Shown here in pieces: positions 26,491-35,268 of a DNA stretch of 64,000 bases. Numbering within the stretch: position 1 is the stretch's first letter; each line of letters starts with the position of its first letter. The notes below the pieces were generated by a model. It was given only the letters and a program-made list of their open reading frames with translations. It searched no databases and was not told where the DNA came from. Source of the stretch: Paraburkholderia sp. SOS3. Its GTDB lineage: Bacteria; Pseudomonadota; Gammaproteobacteria; Burkholderiales; Burkholderiaceae. Location: the NCBI RefSeq assembly GCF_001922345.1, contig NZ_CP018812.1, positions 1,860,001 through 1,924,000 on the forward strand. The letters run 5' to 3'. The position numbers were made by a program, and so were the translations under genes.

Positions 26491-27572
26491 AGCAGAAACT
26501 CGTCTTCGCCGCCGCGTTCGTCGGGTTCGTCGTCAGCGTCGTGGCGGCGTGGGTCTACGGCATCCAGCAACCGCCCGAGCCGCCCGTCTTCGATCCCGCA
26601 TCGAATCCGTATGCGCACGGCGTCTACGCCACAGGTATCGTCGAGAGCGACCAGCCGGCGGGCTCGAACATCAATGTCTATCCCGATGTAACCGGGCCGG
26701 TCACGCGGCTTTTCGTGCACGACGGCGATGTCGTGAAGCGCGGCGATACGCTGCTCACGATCGACGACTCGGTGCAGCGCGCCACGGCCGCGCAACTGGC
26801 CGCGCAGGCCGATGCCGCCCAGGCGCTGCTCGACGAGCTGCGCGCGCAGCCGCGGCCCGAGACGCTCAGCGTCGCAACGGCGCAGGTGCGTGCCGCGGCC
26901 GCCAGTCTGAAGATGGCGCAAGACCAGTTCGACAAACAGCAGCGTGCTTACGCGATCGAGCCGAAGGCGGTCAGCCGCGACACGCTCGACAATGCGGCCA
27001 ACGGCGTGAAAGTGGCGCGCGCGAATCTCGATGTGGTCGAACGGCAACTCGAATTGACGCGCGCGGGCGCGTGGATCTACGACGTGCGCAACCAGGAGAA
27101 GCAGGCGGCCGCGCTCAGGAAGGCAGCCGACGCCTCGGCCGCGCTGCTCGATCGCTATACGCTGCGCGCGCCGGCCGACGGCATGGTGTTGTCGCTGAAC
27201 GCTGCATTGGGCGCATATCTGTCGCCGCAAGGCGTCTACGACACCTATGCGCAAGGCAACGCGCCCGCGGTCGTGCTCGGCTCGCATGCGAACCAGCTCG
27301 CGGTGCGCTGCTATGTCGACGAGATTCTGATCAACCGTCTGCCCGATCCGCACGCGCTGAAAGCGCGGATGTTCATCCGCGGCACGCCGGTGCAGGCGGC
27401 ACTGCAATTCGTACGCATCCAGCCGTACGTCACGCCGAAAATCCAGTTGTCGGATCAGCGCACCGAGCGTGTCGACGTGCGCGTGCTGCCGGTGATCTTC
27501 CGCGTGGTGCCGCAGAACGGCGTGCGGATTTATCCAGGCCAGATCGTCGATGTCTACATTGCCTCGAACTGA
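26487..27572 (+). CDS. HlyD-family periplasmic adaptor (membrane fusion protein)
   Basis: 361 residues. N-terminal anchor helix (about 5-24), lipoyl-like halves (SNINVYPDVTGPVTRLFVHDGDVVKRGD and LRAPADGMVLSLNAALG) around a coiled coil (about 100-220), then a beta-barrel domain. Connects the inner-membrane DevC-type permease to the outer-membrane factor encoded next. Overlaps the ATPase gene by 4 bp and the outer-membrane factor gene by 23 bp. Confidence 0.9.
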   Translation: MKQKLVFAAAFVGFVVSVVAAWVYGIQQPPEPPVFDPASNPYAHGVYATGIVESDQPAGSNINVYPDVTGPVTRLFVHDGDVVKRGDTLLTIDDSVQRATAAQLAAQADAAQALLDELRAQPRPETLSVATAQVRAAAASLKMAQDQFDKQQRAYAIEPKAVSRDTLDNAANGVKVARANLDVVERQLELTRAGAWIYDVRNQEKQAAALRKAADASAALLDRYTLRAPADGMVLSLNAALGAYLSPQGVYDTYAQGNAPAVVLGSHANQLAVRCYVDEILINRLPDPHALKARMFIRGTPVQAALQFVRIQPYVTPKIQLSDQRTERVDVRVLPVIFRVVPQNGVRIYPGQIVDVYIASN

Positions 27573-29118
27573 CGCGATTCGCGCGCTCCGCGCAACGCGG
27601 CGGCGGCGCCGCGATCGCATGCTGCGCGCGTCGCCGGCGAGGGCTGTGTGGGCCGCGAGCGGCGCGATCGTTGCGACGGTCGCGGCACTGTCGATCGCCG
27701 GCTGCGCGGTCGGGCCGGATTTTTCGCGTCCGCCCGCGCCGCGTGTCGATCAGTTCGTCAACGGCGCCGCGCCCGCAACGACGCTCGCGGCTGCCGGCGC
27801 GACACAGGTATTTCGCCCCGGTGCGCCGGTACGCAACGACTGGTGGACGCTTTTCGGCTGTCGCGCGATCGATGTGGCCGTCGACGAAACGCTGACCGGC
27901 AACCAGACGCTCGCTGCCGCGCAGGCGACGCTGCGGCGCAGCGAGCATGAATTGCGCGCGGGCGCGGGCATATTCTTCCCGCAAGTCGACGCGCAGTTCA
28001 GCGCATCGCGGCAAAGGTTCGCGCCACTGCGATCGGGAATCGACGTGCCGTCGTCGATCTTCAATCTGTTCACGCTCTCGGCAACGGTCTCGTATGCGCT
28101 CGACATCTGGGGCGGCGAACGGCGGCAGGTCGAGGCGCTCGCGGCGCAAACCGAGGCGCAACGCTATGCGGTCGCAGCCGCGTATCTGACGTTGAGCGCG
28201 AACGTCGTCAACACGATGATCGCGCGCGCCGCGTATCGCGACGAGATCGCCGCGACCGAAGAAATGGTCGCGCTCGTCGGCCAGCAGATCGATATCACGA
28301 ACGCGCAGGTGATCGCCGGCGCCAGCGCTTACTCGGCCGTGGTCACGCTCGAGAACGAACGCGCCACGCTCGAAGCATCGGTGCCGGCGCTCGCGCAGAA
28401 GGAGGCGCAGGCCGACGATCTACTCGCTTTGCTGGCCGGACAGTTTCCATCCGAATGGCACGCGCCGCCGGTATCGCTCGCCGATATCGCAGTGCCGGCC
28501 GATTTGCCGCAAACGCTGCCGTCGACGCTCGTGCGCCGGCGTCCCGACATCCTGCAGGCCGAGGCTGCATTGCATGTCGCGAGCGCCAATGTCGGCGTCG
28601 CGACGGCCGCGCTGTTCCCGAACATCACGCTGTCGGCGAGCGGCGGTTTCGACAACACCTCGATGCATAGCCTGACGGACAGCAGCGGACGGGTCTGGAG
28701 CATCGGCGCGGGAATCGTGGCGCCGCTCTTTCAGGGCGGCACGCTCTGGCATCAGCGCAAGGCTGCGCTCGCGGCCTTCGACGAATCGAACGCCGGCTAC
28801 CGGCAGACCGTGCTTGCCGCGTTCGCGCAGGTTGCCGACACGCTGCGCGCGCTCGAACACGACGCCGCCGCGCTCGACGCGCAAACGCGCGCGGTCGACG
28901 CCGCGGGCGAAGCGCTGCGCTTGCTGAAGACCGGTTATGAGGCCGGTACGGTCGGCTATCTCGAGATTCTGATCGCCGATCGCCAGTACCACGAGGCACG
29001 CATTGCGTGGCTGCAGGCAAGCGCGCAGCGCCTGCAGGATACGGTTGCGCTCTATGCAGCGCTTGGCGGCGGCTGGAACGAAGAGCCGCCGGCCGCAGCG
29101 GTGCCGATCTCGAATTGA
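27550..29118 (+). CDS. NodT/OprM-type outer membrane efflux lipoprotein
   Basis: 522 residues. Signal ends in lipobox SIAGC (about 48-52), followed by CAVGPDFSRP typical of NodT-family factors. Two outer-membrane-efflux repeats follow, each with a long coiled coil. The motif RRRPDILQAEAALHVASANVGVATAALFPNITLSAS is split between repeats. Completes the tripartite exporter. The N-terminal Arg-rich stretch before the signal is long; a later start such as the ATG in RRRDRMLRAS is possible. Confidence 0.9.
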   Translation: MSTLPRTDAIRALRATRRRRRDRMLRASPARAVWAASGAIVATVAALSIAGCAVGPDFSRPPAPRVDQFVNGAAPATTLAAAGATQVFRPGAPVRNDWWTLFGCRAIDVAVDETLTGNQTLAAAQATLRRSEHELRAGAGIFFPQVDAQFSASRQRFAPLRSGIDVPSSIFNLFTLSATVSYALDIWGGERRQVEALAAQTEAQRYAVAAAYLTLSANVVNTMIARAAYRDEIAATEEMVALVGQQIDITNAQVIAGASAYSAVVTLENERATLEASVPALAQKEAQADDLLALLAGQFPSEWHAPPVSLADIAVPADLPQTLPSTLVRRRPDILQAEAALHVASANVGVATAALFPNITLSASGGFDNTSMHSLTDSSGRVWSIGAGIVAPLFQGGTLWHQRKAALAAFDESNAGYRQTVLAAFAQVADTLRALEHDAAALDAQTRAVDAAGEALRLLKTGYEAGTVGYLEILIADRQYHEARIAWLQASAQRLQDTVALYAALGGGWNEEPPAAAVPISN

Positions 29119-29444
29119 ACCGCGCCCGAATCAGACGAGCGGGGCTTTCAATTCGTGAAGCTAGATCGATATTCGATTCGTTATCCACACTCTTGTGACG
29201 CAATGTCCGCATTCGCGGGAAGTCCTATACGCGAGGAAGATTCTGCACACGTTCAAGCGAAAGTGTTTAGCCTGTTGTGAATCAGGGCTGAACGTCCACG
29301 CAAATTCTGGCGATTAGCGGGAATGTGCTTCGTTATCGAATGCCGTTTTAACAGTTACAGTGCGGTTGCCGAATCGGATAGGGAATAGATCGGGGGTTCC
29401 GCTGTTCTACGGTTGGACCTCGATAATTCTTCGGCAACCTACCT
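29119..29444. other. Intergenic region, no gene seen
   Basis: About 325 bp after the efflux operon, with noticeably lower GC than the flanks. No terminator hairpin with a T-run and no FNR-type dyad was found. Confidence 0.4.
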
Positions 29445-29885
29445 GTGACGCAATCTCATAGCATTCTCTTTCCCGCGCTGGTGCTGGCAACGTGGACCTG
29501 TATCTGGCTATGGGGCATCGGTCTCGCTGAATTCCTGTTTGCGATCGCAATCGGCATTCCGCTCAGGAGAACTGCTTGCTGGACGCGAACGCGGGTAATG
29601 GTATTCGATGCGCACAAGGATGGCACATGGATCGGACCCGACCGGTCCGGTTTGCTGCACGCCCCGATCATTTTTTATGTTTTTTCATTGGCGCTCACCA
29701 TAACGCAGAGTGGAAACAGGTTCGATTATTTTATAGGCTGGTGCTATACGTTACTACGCATCGCATGCAGCCTAAGCGAAGTGCTTTCGAATGGGCTTAC
29801 GAAAAAGCAGATCTTGCTATATTCGTCGAATGCAGCGCTGATCATTCTGTCGACGCATGTTCTTTTTGACATGTCGGGCAACTAG
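29445..29885 (+). CDS. MAPEG-like membrane protein
   Basis: 146 residues with four hydrophobic segments (about 7-35, 75-90, 95-112, 122-142). The order and the stretch APIIFYVFSLAL followed by FIGWCYTLLRIACSLSEVL match the MAPEG-like membrane family (glutathione-linked and related proteins). The start is a GTG at 29445 with no strong ribosome site. GC is lower than in the neighbours and codon choice is less biased, which may indicate transfer. Function unknown. Confidence 0.6.
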   Translation: MTQSHSILFPALVLATWTCIWLWGIGLAEFLFAIAIGIPLRRTACWTRTRVMVFDAHKDGTWIGPDRSGLLHAPIIFYVFSLALTITQSGNRFDYFIGWCYTLLRIACSLSEVLSNGLTKKQILLYSSNAALIILSTHVLFDMSGN

Positions 29886-30250
29886 GCGGTAATAGTCAAA
29901 TCGAGTCACTTCTTTGATCGGAACGGGCTTTTGCGACAGTTCTGTTTTTGCGCGACCGCGAAGTCAGTATCGCGCGATCGGCAAACGGTCGAACGTCGCG
30001 CTGCGCCATGTGTTCTGCCTGCCGGCATCCTGCCCGGCGTTCAGTATCCACATGGGACGCTGTTTCAGGCGTTATTGCGCAGCGGCGAACTGCGGGCGCT
30101 GCGACACGCGAATACGGTGATGCTTTCGCTTGATCTCGATCAAGGCCGGCGCGGCCGGTACGGCAAACCATTCTCCCTATGGCCGGTTCGCAGAGCATGA
30201 GCGCCGCTCGTGCGGAGCGGGACCGGATGAACCCATTCGAGGAGAAACCC
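29886..30250. other. Intergenic region with an FNR-type box
   Basis: About 365 bp between the MAPEG-like gene and the CBS-BON gene. Contains a perfect FNR-type dyad (30130-30143). Short frames have no support. Confidence 0.5.
30130..30143 (+). promoter_or_regulatory. FNR/Anr-type box upstream of CBS-BON gene
   Basis: TTGAT-ctcg-ATCAA, a perfect dyad, 107 bp before the start codon of the CBS-BON gene. No good -10 hexamer is seen at the 21-bp spacing found at other sites, so it may work differently or be weaker. Confidence 0.7.
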
Positions 30251-30943
30251 ATGCGTGCAATCGACGTGATGACCACTTCGGTCATCTACGCAACCCCTGA
30301 GATGAACATACGCGAAGCGGCCGGCCTGCTCGCCGAACATTCGATCAGCGCGGCGCCGGTCGTCGATGCCGACGGCAATCTGGTCGGTATCGTCAGTGAG
30401 GGCGACCTGTTGCATCGTAGCGAAATCGGCACCGGCGCGCGCCGGCGCTCATGGTGGCTGCAGTTCCTTTCGTCGACTCGCGAACTGGCGCGCGAGTACG
30501 TGAAGGAGCACGCGCAGACCGTCAAGGACGTGATGACGACCGACGTAATGACGGTCTACGAGGACACGCCGTTAGGCGAGGTCGCCGAACTGCTCGAGCG
30601 GCACCGGATCAAGCGTGTCCCGGTGCTGAAAAACGGCAAGGTGACGGGCATCGTGAGCCGTGCGAATCTCGTGCGCGCGTTGGCGAGCATCGAGCCGCCC
30701 GCGGCGCCGCTCGTGACGCCGGACGATGCGAAACTGCGCGAGGCGGTGCTTGCCGCGATGGCAGGCGAGCGCTGGGGACTGGCGCGGGAAAACGTCATCG
30801 TTGCGGACGGTGTGGTGCATCTCTGGGGCTCGATCACGAGCGACGAGGAGAGCAAGGCGCTATGCATTGCCGCGCAAAGCGTACCGGGTGTGAAGGAGGT
30901 GGTCAGCCATCTCGCGTACCCGGCTCCGTTTCCCGCAATGTAA
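30251..30943 (+). CDS. CBS-pair protein with C-terminal BON domain
   Basis: 230 residues. Two CBS domains (about 5-60 and 95-150; repeats begin VMTTSVIYATPEMNIREAAGLL and VMTTDVMTVYEDTPLGEVAELL) bind adenine nucleotides in other proteins; a BON domain (about 158-225) often contacts membranes or lipids. GGAG precedes ATG 30251. Cytoplasmic, no signal peptide. Likely senses energy charge under low oxygen, judging from the FNR-type box upstream and stress-gene neighbours. Confidence 0.9.
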   Translation: MRAIDVMTTSVIYATPEMNIREAAGLLAEHSISAAPVVDADGNLVGIVSEGDLLHRSEIGTGARRRSWWLQFLSSTRELAREYVKEHAQTVKDVMTTDVMTVYEDTPLGEVAELLERHRIKRVPVLKNGKVTGIVSRANLVRALASIEPPAAPLVTPDDAKLREAVLAAMAGERWGLARENVIVADGVVHLWGSITSDEESKALCIAAQSVPGVKEVVSHLAYPAPFPAM

Positions 30944-30987
30944 CGCGCGGTTTTCCGCGTGCATTGCCCATGGCATGGAGGCCGGCT

Positions 30988-31509
30988 TTGAACCGCGTTC
31001 ACGACAACAAGCCAACATCGGCCGCGCTGCGTCGCGACAAACAACCTCAACCGCATACCGGCGACAGCTACCGGGCGCCGCTGCGCGTGCCAAGCGGCAC
31101 GGGCTGCCGCGAATGCGGCGCCGTTTACGACAACGGCCGCTGGTTGTGGTGCGCCACGACGCGACGCACCAGTCAGCTCGTATGCCCGGCGTGCCGGCGG
31201 ATTCTCGAGCATGCCCCCGCGGCCGAACTGTGGCTGCAGGGCTGCGGCTATCTCGATGCGCACCGCGATGAGGTTCTCGCGCTGTTGCATCATCAGGCGC
31301 AGGGCGAGCAGGAGCGCCACGCGCTCGAGCGGCTGATGCGCATCGACGAGCAGGCCGGCGGCATGAAGGTGACCACGACCGGCACGCATCTGCTGCGCCG
31401 GATCGGCGCTGCGCTGCTACGCACTCACCACGGCCGGCTTTCGATCGAGTATCGCGACGGCGATGGCCTGCTGCGTGCGCGCTGGAGCCATGCGGACAGC
31501 GACGTGTGA
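30988..31509 (+). CDS. Zinc-ribbon protein, NMD3-like annotation group
   Basis: 173 residues. Two CxxC pairs, CRECG and CPACRR, about 35 residues apart, form a probable zinc ribbon; the rest is helical with a short beta C-terminus. Similar bacterial proteins are often labelled NMD3-like or ribosome-stability proteins, which I treat as a label, not proof. TTG 30988 is preferred because GGAGG lies 6 bp upstream; an in-frame ATG at 30970 has no ribosome site. Probably cotranscribed with the CBS-BON gene. Confidence 0.72.
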   Translation: MNRVHDNKPTSAALRRDKQPQPHTGDSYRAPLRVPSGTGCRECGAVYDNGRWLWCATTRRTSQLVCPACRRILEHAPAAELWLQGCGYLDAHRDEVLALLHHQAQGEQERHALERLMRIDEQAGGMKVTTTGTHLLRRIGAALLRTHHGRLSIEYRDGDGLLRARWSHADSDV

Positions 31510-31564
31510 CCACGTTCCCGCGGGCGGCCGAAGCGCCGCCTCGCCTCGCGCGGCGGCTACTTCG

Positions 31565-31882
31565 CTACTGCGCATCCGCAATCGATTCAGGCGGCAAGCT
31601 CGGCAAGCAACCCCAGCCGAGCGGCGCGAAAACTTCGCCGCCCGCCAATTCGATCTGTTCGACGAAAGCGGCCAGGGTAACACCGGCCATGATGTGCAGC
31701 GGCTCGCCATCGAGAAAACTCTCGGTGCGCAGCCATGGCGCGGCGCCCTCGTTGAGTTCGTACGCGCTGCGCGCATGGCCGTTGCGGCCCGATTCGGGAG
31801 GGAAGAGCGGCCCGTCGAACGTGACGCAGGTCAAGCGTGTTGCATGGCGTCGCGCCGAACGCCGGCGTTTGACTTGCGTCAA
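31565..31882 (-). CDS. Hypothetical protein in antisense orientation (start uncertain)
   Basis: Frame of 105 residues whose codon use on the minus strand looks coding, whereas the plus strand is not. The recognisable folded part is about residues 20-100 (FDGPLFPPESG to PLGWGCLPSLPPE). No ATG start exists: the frame opens with a TTG at 31882 inside an FNR-type box, and another TTG at 31836 overlaps a second, weaker dyad. No family recognised. Could be a leaderless or truncated gene. Confidence 0.4.
   Translation of the reverse strand: MTQVKRRRSARRHATRLTCVTFDGPLFPPESGRNGHARSAYELNEGAAPWLRTESFLDGEPLHIMAGVTLAAFVEQIELAGGEVFAPLGWGCLPSLPPESIADAQ
31821..31834 (-). promoter_or_regulatory. Weak FNR-type dyad
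   Basis: GTGAC-gcag-GTCAA, an imperfect dyad, oriented between the antisense hypothetical gene and the DUF1488 gene. No matching -10 was seen, so this is the least certain of the sites. Confidence 0.3.
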
Positions 31883-31909
31883 CGCGCGCTGCCCGCAGGG
31901 CCGTAGGCT
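31869..31909 (+). promoter_or_regulatory. FNR/Anr-type box and -10 upstream of DUF1488 gene
   Basis: TTGAC-ttgc-GTCAA (31869-31882) followed after exactly 21 bp by TAGGCT (31904-31909), the arrangement of a class II FNR promoter. The start codon of the DUF1488 gene is 81 bp after the dyad. Confidence 0.75.
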
Positions 31910-31963
31910 AGATGTGAGTTCCCGATCCGCCCCGCGCGATCATGTTTCGCACAGGTGTCCGCC

Positions 31964-32287
31964 ATGCATATTTCCTTTCCACACGATGCGCCAGAGTATC
32001 GCGGGCGCGACCTCGTGGTCGCGTTTGCGGCACTCGTCGACGGCAAAGCGGTTCAGTGCGCGATCACCGCAGAGGCGCTCGAGGACCATTTCGGCGCGGC
32101 ATCGCTGCGAGAACCGGATCTCATCGACGCCTTCATTGCACATCGTTTCGAAATCGAACAGGCCGCGGACACAATGCTCAACGAAGTGGGGGGCAACCCG
32201 GTACTGCTGCACAGCGGATACTTCCGCTTCTACCCGCACGCGCAAAACGGCTCGCGCGACGGCGTCGATAAGGAGAGGCCGAGATGA
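31964..32287 (+). CDS. DUF1488-like small protein
   Basis: 107 residues from ATG 31964, with AGGTG about 8 bp upstream; a GTG at 31955 is also in frame. Order of motifs (HISFPHDAPEY, VVAFAALVDGKAVQCAI, LEDHFGA, VLLHSGYF) follows the DUF1488 family. Cytoplasmic, function unknown. It overlaps the start of the next gene by 4 bp, so it is coupled to the nitroreductase, and it sits behind an FNR-type promoter. Confidence 0.75.
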   Translation: MHISFPHDAPEYRGRDLVVAFAALVDGKAVQCAITAEALEDHFGAASLREPDLIDAFIAHRFEIEQAADTMLNEVGGNPVLLHSGYFRFYPHAQNGSRDGVDKERPR

Positions 32288-33315
32288 ACAGCGATACGTC
32301 GCCGTCGGCATGGGATCTGGACGAACATCGGTTCGACGCATCCGCGCCCATGGAGCAGCAAGTGCGCTTTGCGCTGCAATACGCCGTGCTGGCCCCGTCG
32401 AATCACAACGCGCAGCCGTGGCGATTCATCGTCGACGCAGACACCGTTGAACTGTGCGCCGACCGCACGCGCGCATTGCCGGTGGTCGATCCGTTCGACC
32501 GCGAACTGTTGATCGGCTGCGGCGCGGCATTGCTCAATCTGCGGGTTGCGTTGAGTCATTTCGGGCTCTCCTACGCGATCACGGTGTTTCCGTCCGAACT
32601 CGATCCGGACATCGTCGCGCAGATCAAGGTGTCGCACGACGGCTATCGCGATGCGGGGCTCGCCGCGCTCTTCGGCGCCATCACGGAACGGGTCACGACG
32701 CGCGCGCCATTCTCGGGCGAAAACGTGGCAACGGCACTGCAGGCGAAACTGATCGATGCGTGCGATACGGAGGGCGCGATCGCGTGCTGCGTCGATGCCC
32801 GGTCGTCGCGCCAGGCGATCGCCGAGCTGATCGAAGAGGCCGATCACATCCAGTTCGCGGACCCGCGCTTCCGGCGCGAGCTGGCCAGCTGGATCCATCC
32901 GTCGCGCACGGCGGACGGCATGCCCGCGTACGGAGCGTCGGTGGGGCGCATGCTCGACCTCGCTGCGCCGTTCGTCGCGTCCGCCTTGCGGGTGTTCGAC
33001 ATGGGCGCGGGAGCGCCGGCCACGGACCGGCGTTTTATCGAAGGCTCGCCGCTGCTGGTCGGCATCGCCACGCGGCAGGACAATCGCGCGGAGTGGGTCG
33101 CCGCGGGTCAGGCGCTCGAGCGCATGTTGCTCGTTGCGGCATCCGAAGGGCTCACGGCGTCTTACCTCAATCAGCCGATCGAAGTCACCACGCTGCGAGA
33201 ACCGCTGCGGGCGCTGCTGAAGGTCGACGCGATTCCGCAGTTGCTGCTTCGTGTCGGACGCGGTCCGCAGGTCGGTCACTCGCCGAGGCGGCCGATGCCG
33301 GACGTCGTCGACTGA
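32284..33315 (+). CDS. Acg-like nitroreductase-family protein
   Basis: 343 residues, two tandem nitroreductase-like halves as in mycobacterial Acg. The N-terminal half begins with ALQYAVLAPSNHNAQPWRF, the FMN-phosphate contact region, and the second half contains ATDRRFIEGSPLLVGIAT and ALERMLLVAASEGL. Acg proteins bind FMN but usually show little nitroreductase activity and may store flavin. Acg belongs to the mycobacterial dormancy regulon, a parallel to its position here. Coupled to the DUF1488 gene. Confidence 0.88.
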   Translation: MNSDTSPSAWDLDEHRFDASAPMEQQVRFALQYAVLAPSNHNAQPWRFIVDADTVELCADRTRALPVVDPFDRELLIGCGAALLNLRVALSHFGLSYAITVFPSELDPDIVAQIKVSHDGYRDAGLAALFGAITERVTTRAPFSGENVATALQAKLIDACDTEGAIACCVDARSSRQAIAELIEEADHIQFADPRFRRELASWIHPSRTADGMPAYGASVGRMLDLAAPFVASALRVFDMGAGAPATDRRFIEGSPLLVGIATRQDNRAEWVAAGQALERMLLVAASEGLTASYLNQPIEVTTLREPLRALLKVDAIPQLLLRVGRGPQVGHSPRRPMPDVVD

Positions 33316-33399
33316 GCGATGCGGCGGCGCCTCGTTCGAAGCGGCTCCGTTGCACATCCTTTGCCGGATCTGGGCCGCCGCACGCTCGGCTTTTCCGGT

Positions 33400-33595
33400 T
33401 TGTGCGTTCAGCGCGGCAACGTTTGCGCGGCGCGCGCAATCGGCGAATCGAGCAGGCGCAGGCCGAGCTTCGCTTGCCGCGATGCTGCGCGATGAACACC
33501 GGCGCCCGAGAGTTGGCCGCTAGCTGCGCGACCAGCTGCGACAGCGCCTCGATGCCGCCATGCGACGCACCGATGACAAAAATTCTGTCCTTCAT
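33400..33595 (-). pseudogene. CheB-type methylesterase remnant
   Basis: Begins MKDRIFVIGASHGGIEALSQLVAQL, the start of the CheB catalytic domain with the nucleophile Ser in GASHGG, and continues to VFIAQH. There the frame shifts: the next CheB-like residues (LLDSPIARAAQTLP) are in another frame, and nothing of the rest of the domain is found. About 190 bp of a roughly 600-bp gene remain. Its ATG overlaps the stop of the upstream APH/P-loop gene, so it was once the last gene of that operon. Confidence 0.65.
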
Positions 33596-35268
33596 GAATG
33601 GCCTCGCAATTGGGGTTTGTTTCCATGATGCTGGCGCGTTTGCGCATCGGGCTGACGTTGGTCAATCGTCAGAATGGATCCCCAATATTCGGCCGCTTCG
33701 ATGCGCGAGAGCGGAACTTCGGTATCGAACCTCACGGCGAGCGTTCTTTCGTCGGCCGTCAGCGGTTCCGCGCGGGTGCGCTGCATTTCCAGCACCGCCA
33801 GGTCCGCATCGGACAGATCGTTGCGTGCCCGCGCGCGGGCGCTCACGCGCGCTGCCATGCACGCGTCGCTCGCGTGAAAATCGAGCAGCACGGCGCGCAC
33901 GCCGAGCGCATGCGCGAGCTCCAGGAATGCAGCGCGGTGTTTGCGCTGAAGAAACGTGGCGTCGACGATGACGCTGTAGCCATTGCGCAGGATGTGCTCC
34001 GCTGTCTCGAGCAACGCGCCGTAGACGCGGTCGATTTCGTCCGGCGCGTACGAGTCGGCGCGCAACGCCGCCCGCCCGGGCGGCGCGTGCGTGCCGATCC
34101 GCTTGCGCTGCGCATCGCTCGAAAGACGTATCGCGGGATAAAGATCGGCCAGCGCACGGCTCGCCACCGATTTCCCCGACCCCGAAAACCCATGGCATAG
34201 CAGCAGACACCGGCGCTGGCCGGTCGCGGTTTCGTTGACGGCAGCGACAGCCGTATCGAGATAGCGCTCGCTTGCGGCGCGCGACGCCGGTTCCTGCGGA
34301 CCGAGCCGCGCGACGTACGCACGCACGAGCGCGCGGTACACGATGTAAAAGCGCAGCGGGACGAGCGCGCCGTAGTCGCCGCTCGTCTCGAGCCAGCGAT
34401 TGAGCATGCGCGTCGCGAGATCGGCCCGACCCGATGCGCGCAGATCCATCAGCACAAAGGCGAGGTCGTTGGCGATGTCGATCCAGCGCAACGCATCGTC
34501 GAATTCGATGCAATCGAACATCAGCACGGTGTCGCGCCACCGCACGATGTTGTTCAGATGCAGGTCGCCATGGCAACTGCGCACGAAGCCCGTTGCACGG
34601 CGCGCGTCGAGCGTATCGGCTACGCATGCCAATTCGGCGGCGCACCAGCGGCGCAGCGGCTCGATGCGAGCCGCGCCGATATGCGTGGCGCAGCCGTCGA
34701 GCACGGCGTCGCATTGCGCGCGCAGCAGCGCGGCGCTGCCGAGCGCGTGCCGCGGCACGTCTCGCGACGCGTGAAGGTGGCACAGCGCGAGCCGTGCCGC
34801 TGCGCGGTCGATATCCGCGCGCTGCAGGTCGCGTCGCGCGAGCAGCCGCGAAAACAGCATGCGCTCGTCGAAGCGTCGCATTCTGACCGCGTATTCGGCG
34901 CCGCCTGCACGGCTTGCGGCAACCTGCCTCGCGCGGCCCCCGGGCGCGATACGCACGAGGCCCAGATAAAGCGGCCCCGCAAGGGTCCGGTTCAGGCGCA
35001 GTTCGGCTTCGCAGCTACGCCGTCGGGCGTCGGCGTCGGTGAAATCGACAAAGCCGAATGCGACGGGTTTCTTGATCTTGTACGCAAACCGCCCGGCGAG
35101 ATAGACAACCGACAGATGCGTTTCGCGGCGCTCGATGCGTCCCGCGGGGTGCAGGTAGAAGTCCGGCCGGCGCAGCGTGCGCTCGAGCGCGCGCCATGCG
35201 CGCCGCGCGGCGCGCTGGCGGTTCGCCGCGTGCAGCGTGGGGGTGCCTTCGACGTTCGATCGGATCAT
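33592..35268 (-). CDS. APH-fold phosphotransferase fused to P-loop kinase domain
   Basis: 558 residues. N-terminal half (about 30-330) resembles aminoglycoside phosphotransferase-like proteins, with the Brenner motif CHGDLHLNNIV and later FDCIEFDDALRWIDIANDLAF. C-terminal half (about 345-520) is a zeta-toxin/gluconate-kinase-like P-loop domain with GFSGSGKS. Such fusions are known as AAA-family or APH-ATP-binding proteins without defined substrate. ATG 35268 lacks an obvious ribosome site, but the protein start agrees with domain boundaries. Part of the run of overlapping genes beginning at 38441. Confidence 0.85.
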   Translation of the reverse strand: MIRSNVEGTPTLHAANRQRAARRAWRALERTLRRPDFYLHPAGRIERRETHLSVVYLAGRFAYKIKKPVAFGFVDFTDADARRRSCEAELRLNRTLAGPLYLGLVRIAPGGRARQVAASRAGGAEYAVRMRRFDERMLFSRLLARRDLQRADIDRAAARLALCHLHASRDVPRHALGSAALLRAQCDAVLDGCATHIGAARIEPLRRWCAAELACVADTLDARRATGFVRSCHGDLHLNNIVRWRDTVLMFDCIEFDDALRWIDIANDLAFVLMDLRASGRADLATRMLNRWLETSGDYGALVPLRFYIVYRALVRAYVARLGPQEPASRAASERYLDTAVAAVNETATGQRRCLLLCHGFSGSGKSVASRALADLYPAIRLSSDAQRKRIGTHAPPGRAALRADSYAPDEIDRVYGALLETAEHILRNGYSVIVDATFLQRKHRAAFLELAHALGVRAVLLDFHASDACMAARVSARARARNDLSDADLAVLEMQRTRAEPLTADERTLAVRFDTEVPLSRIEAAEYWGSILTIDQRQPDAQTRQHHGNKPQLRGHS

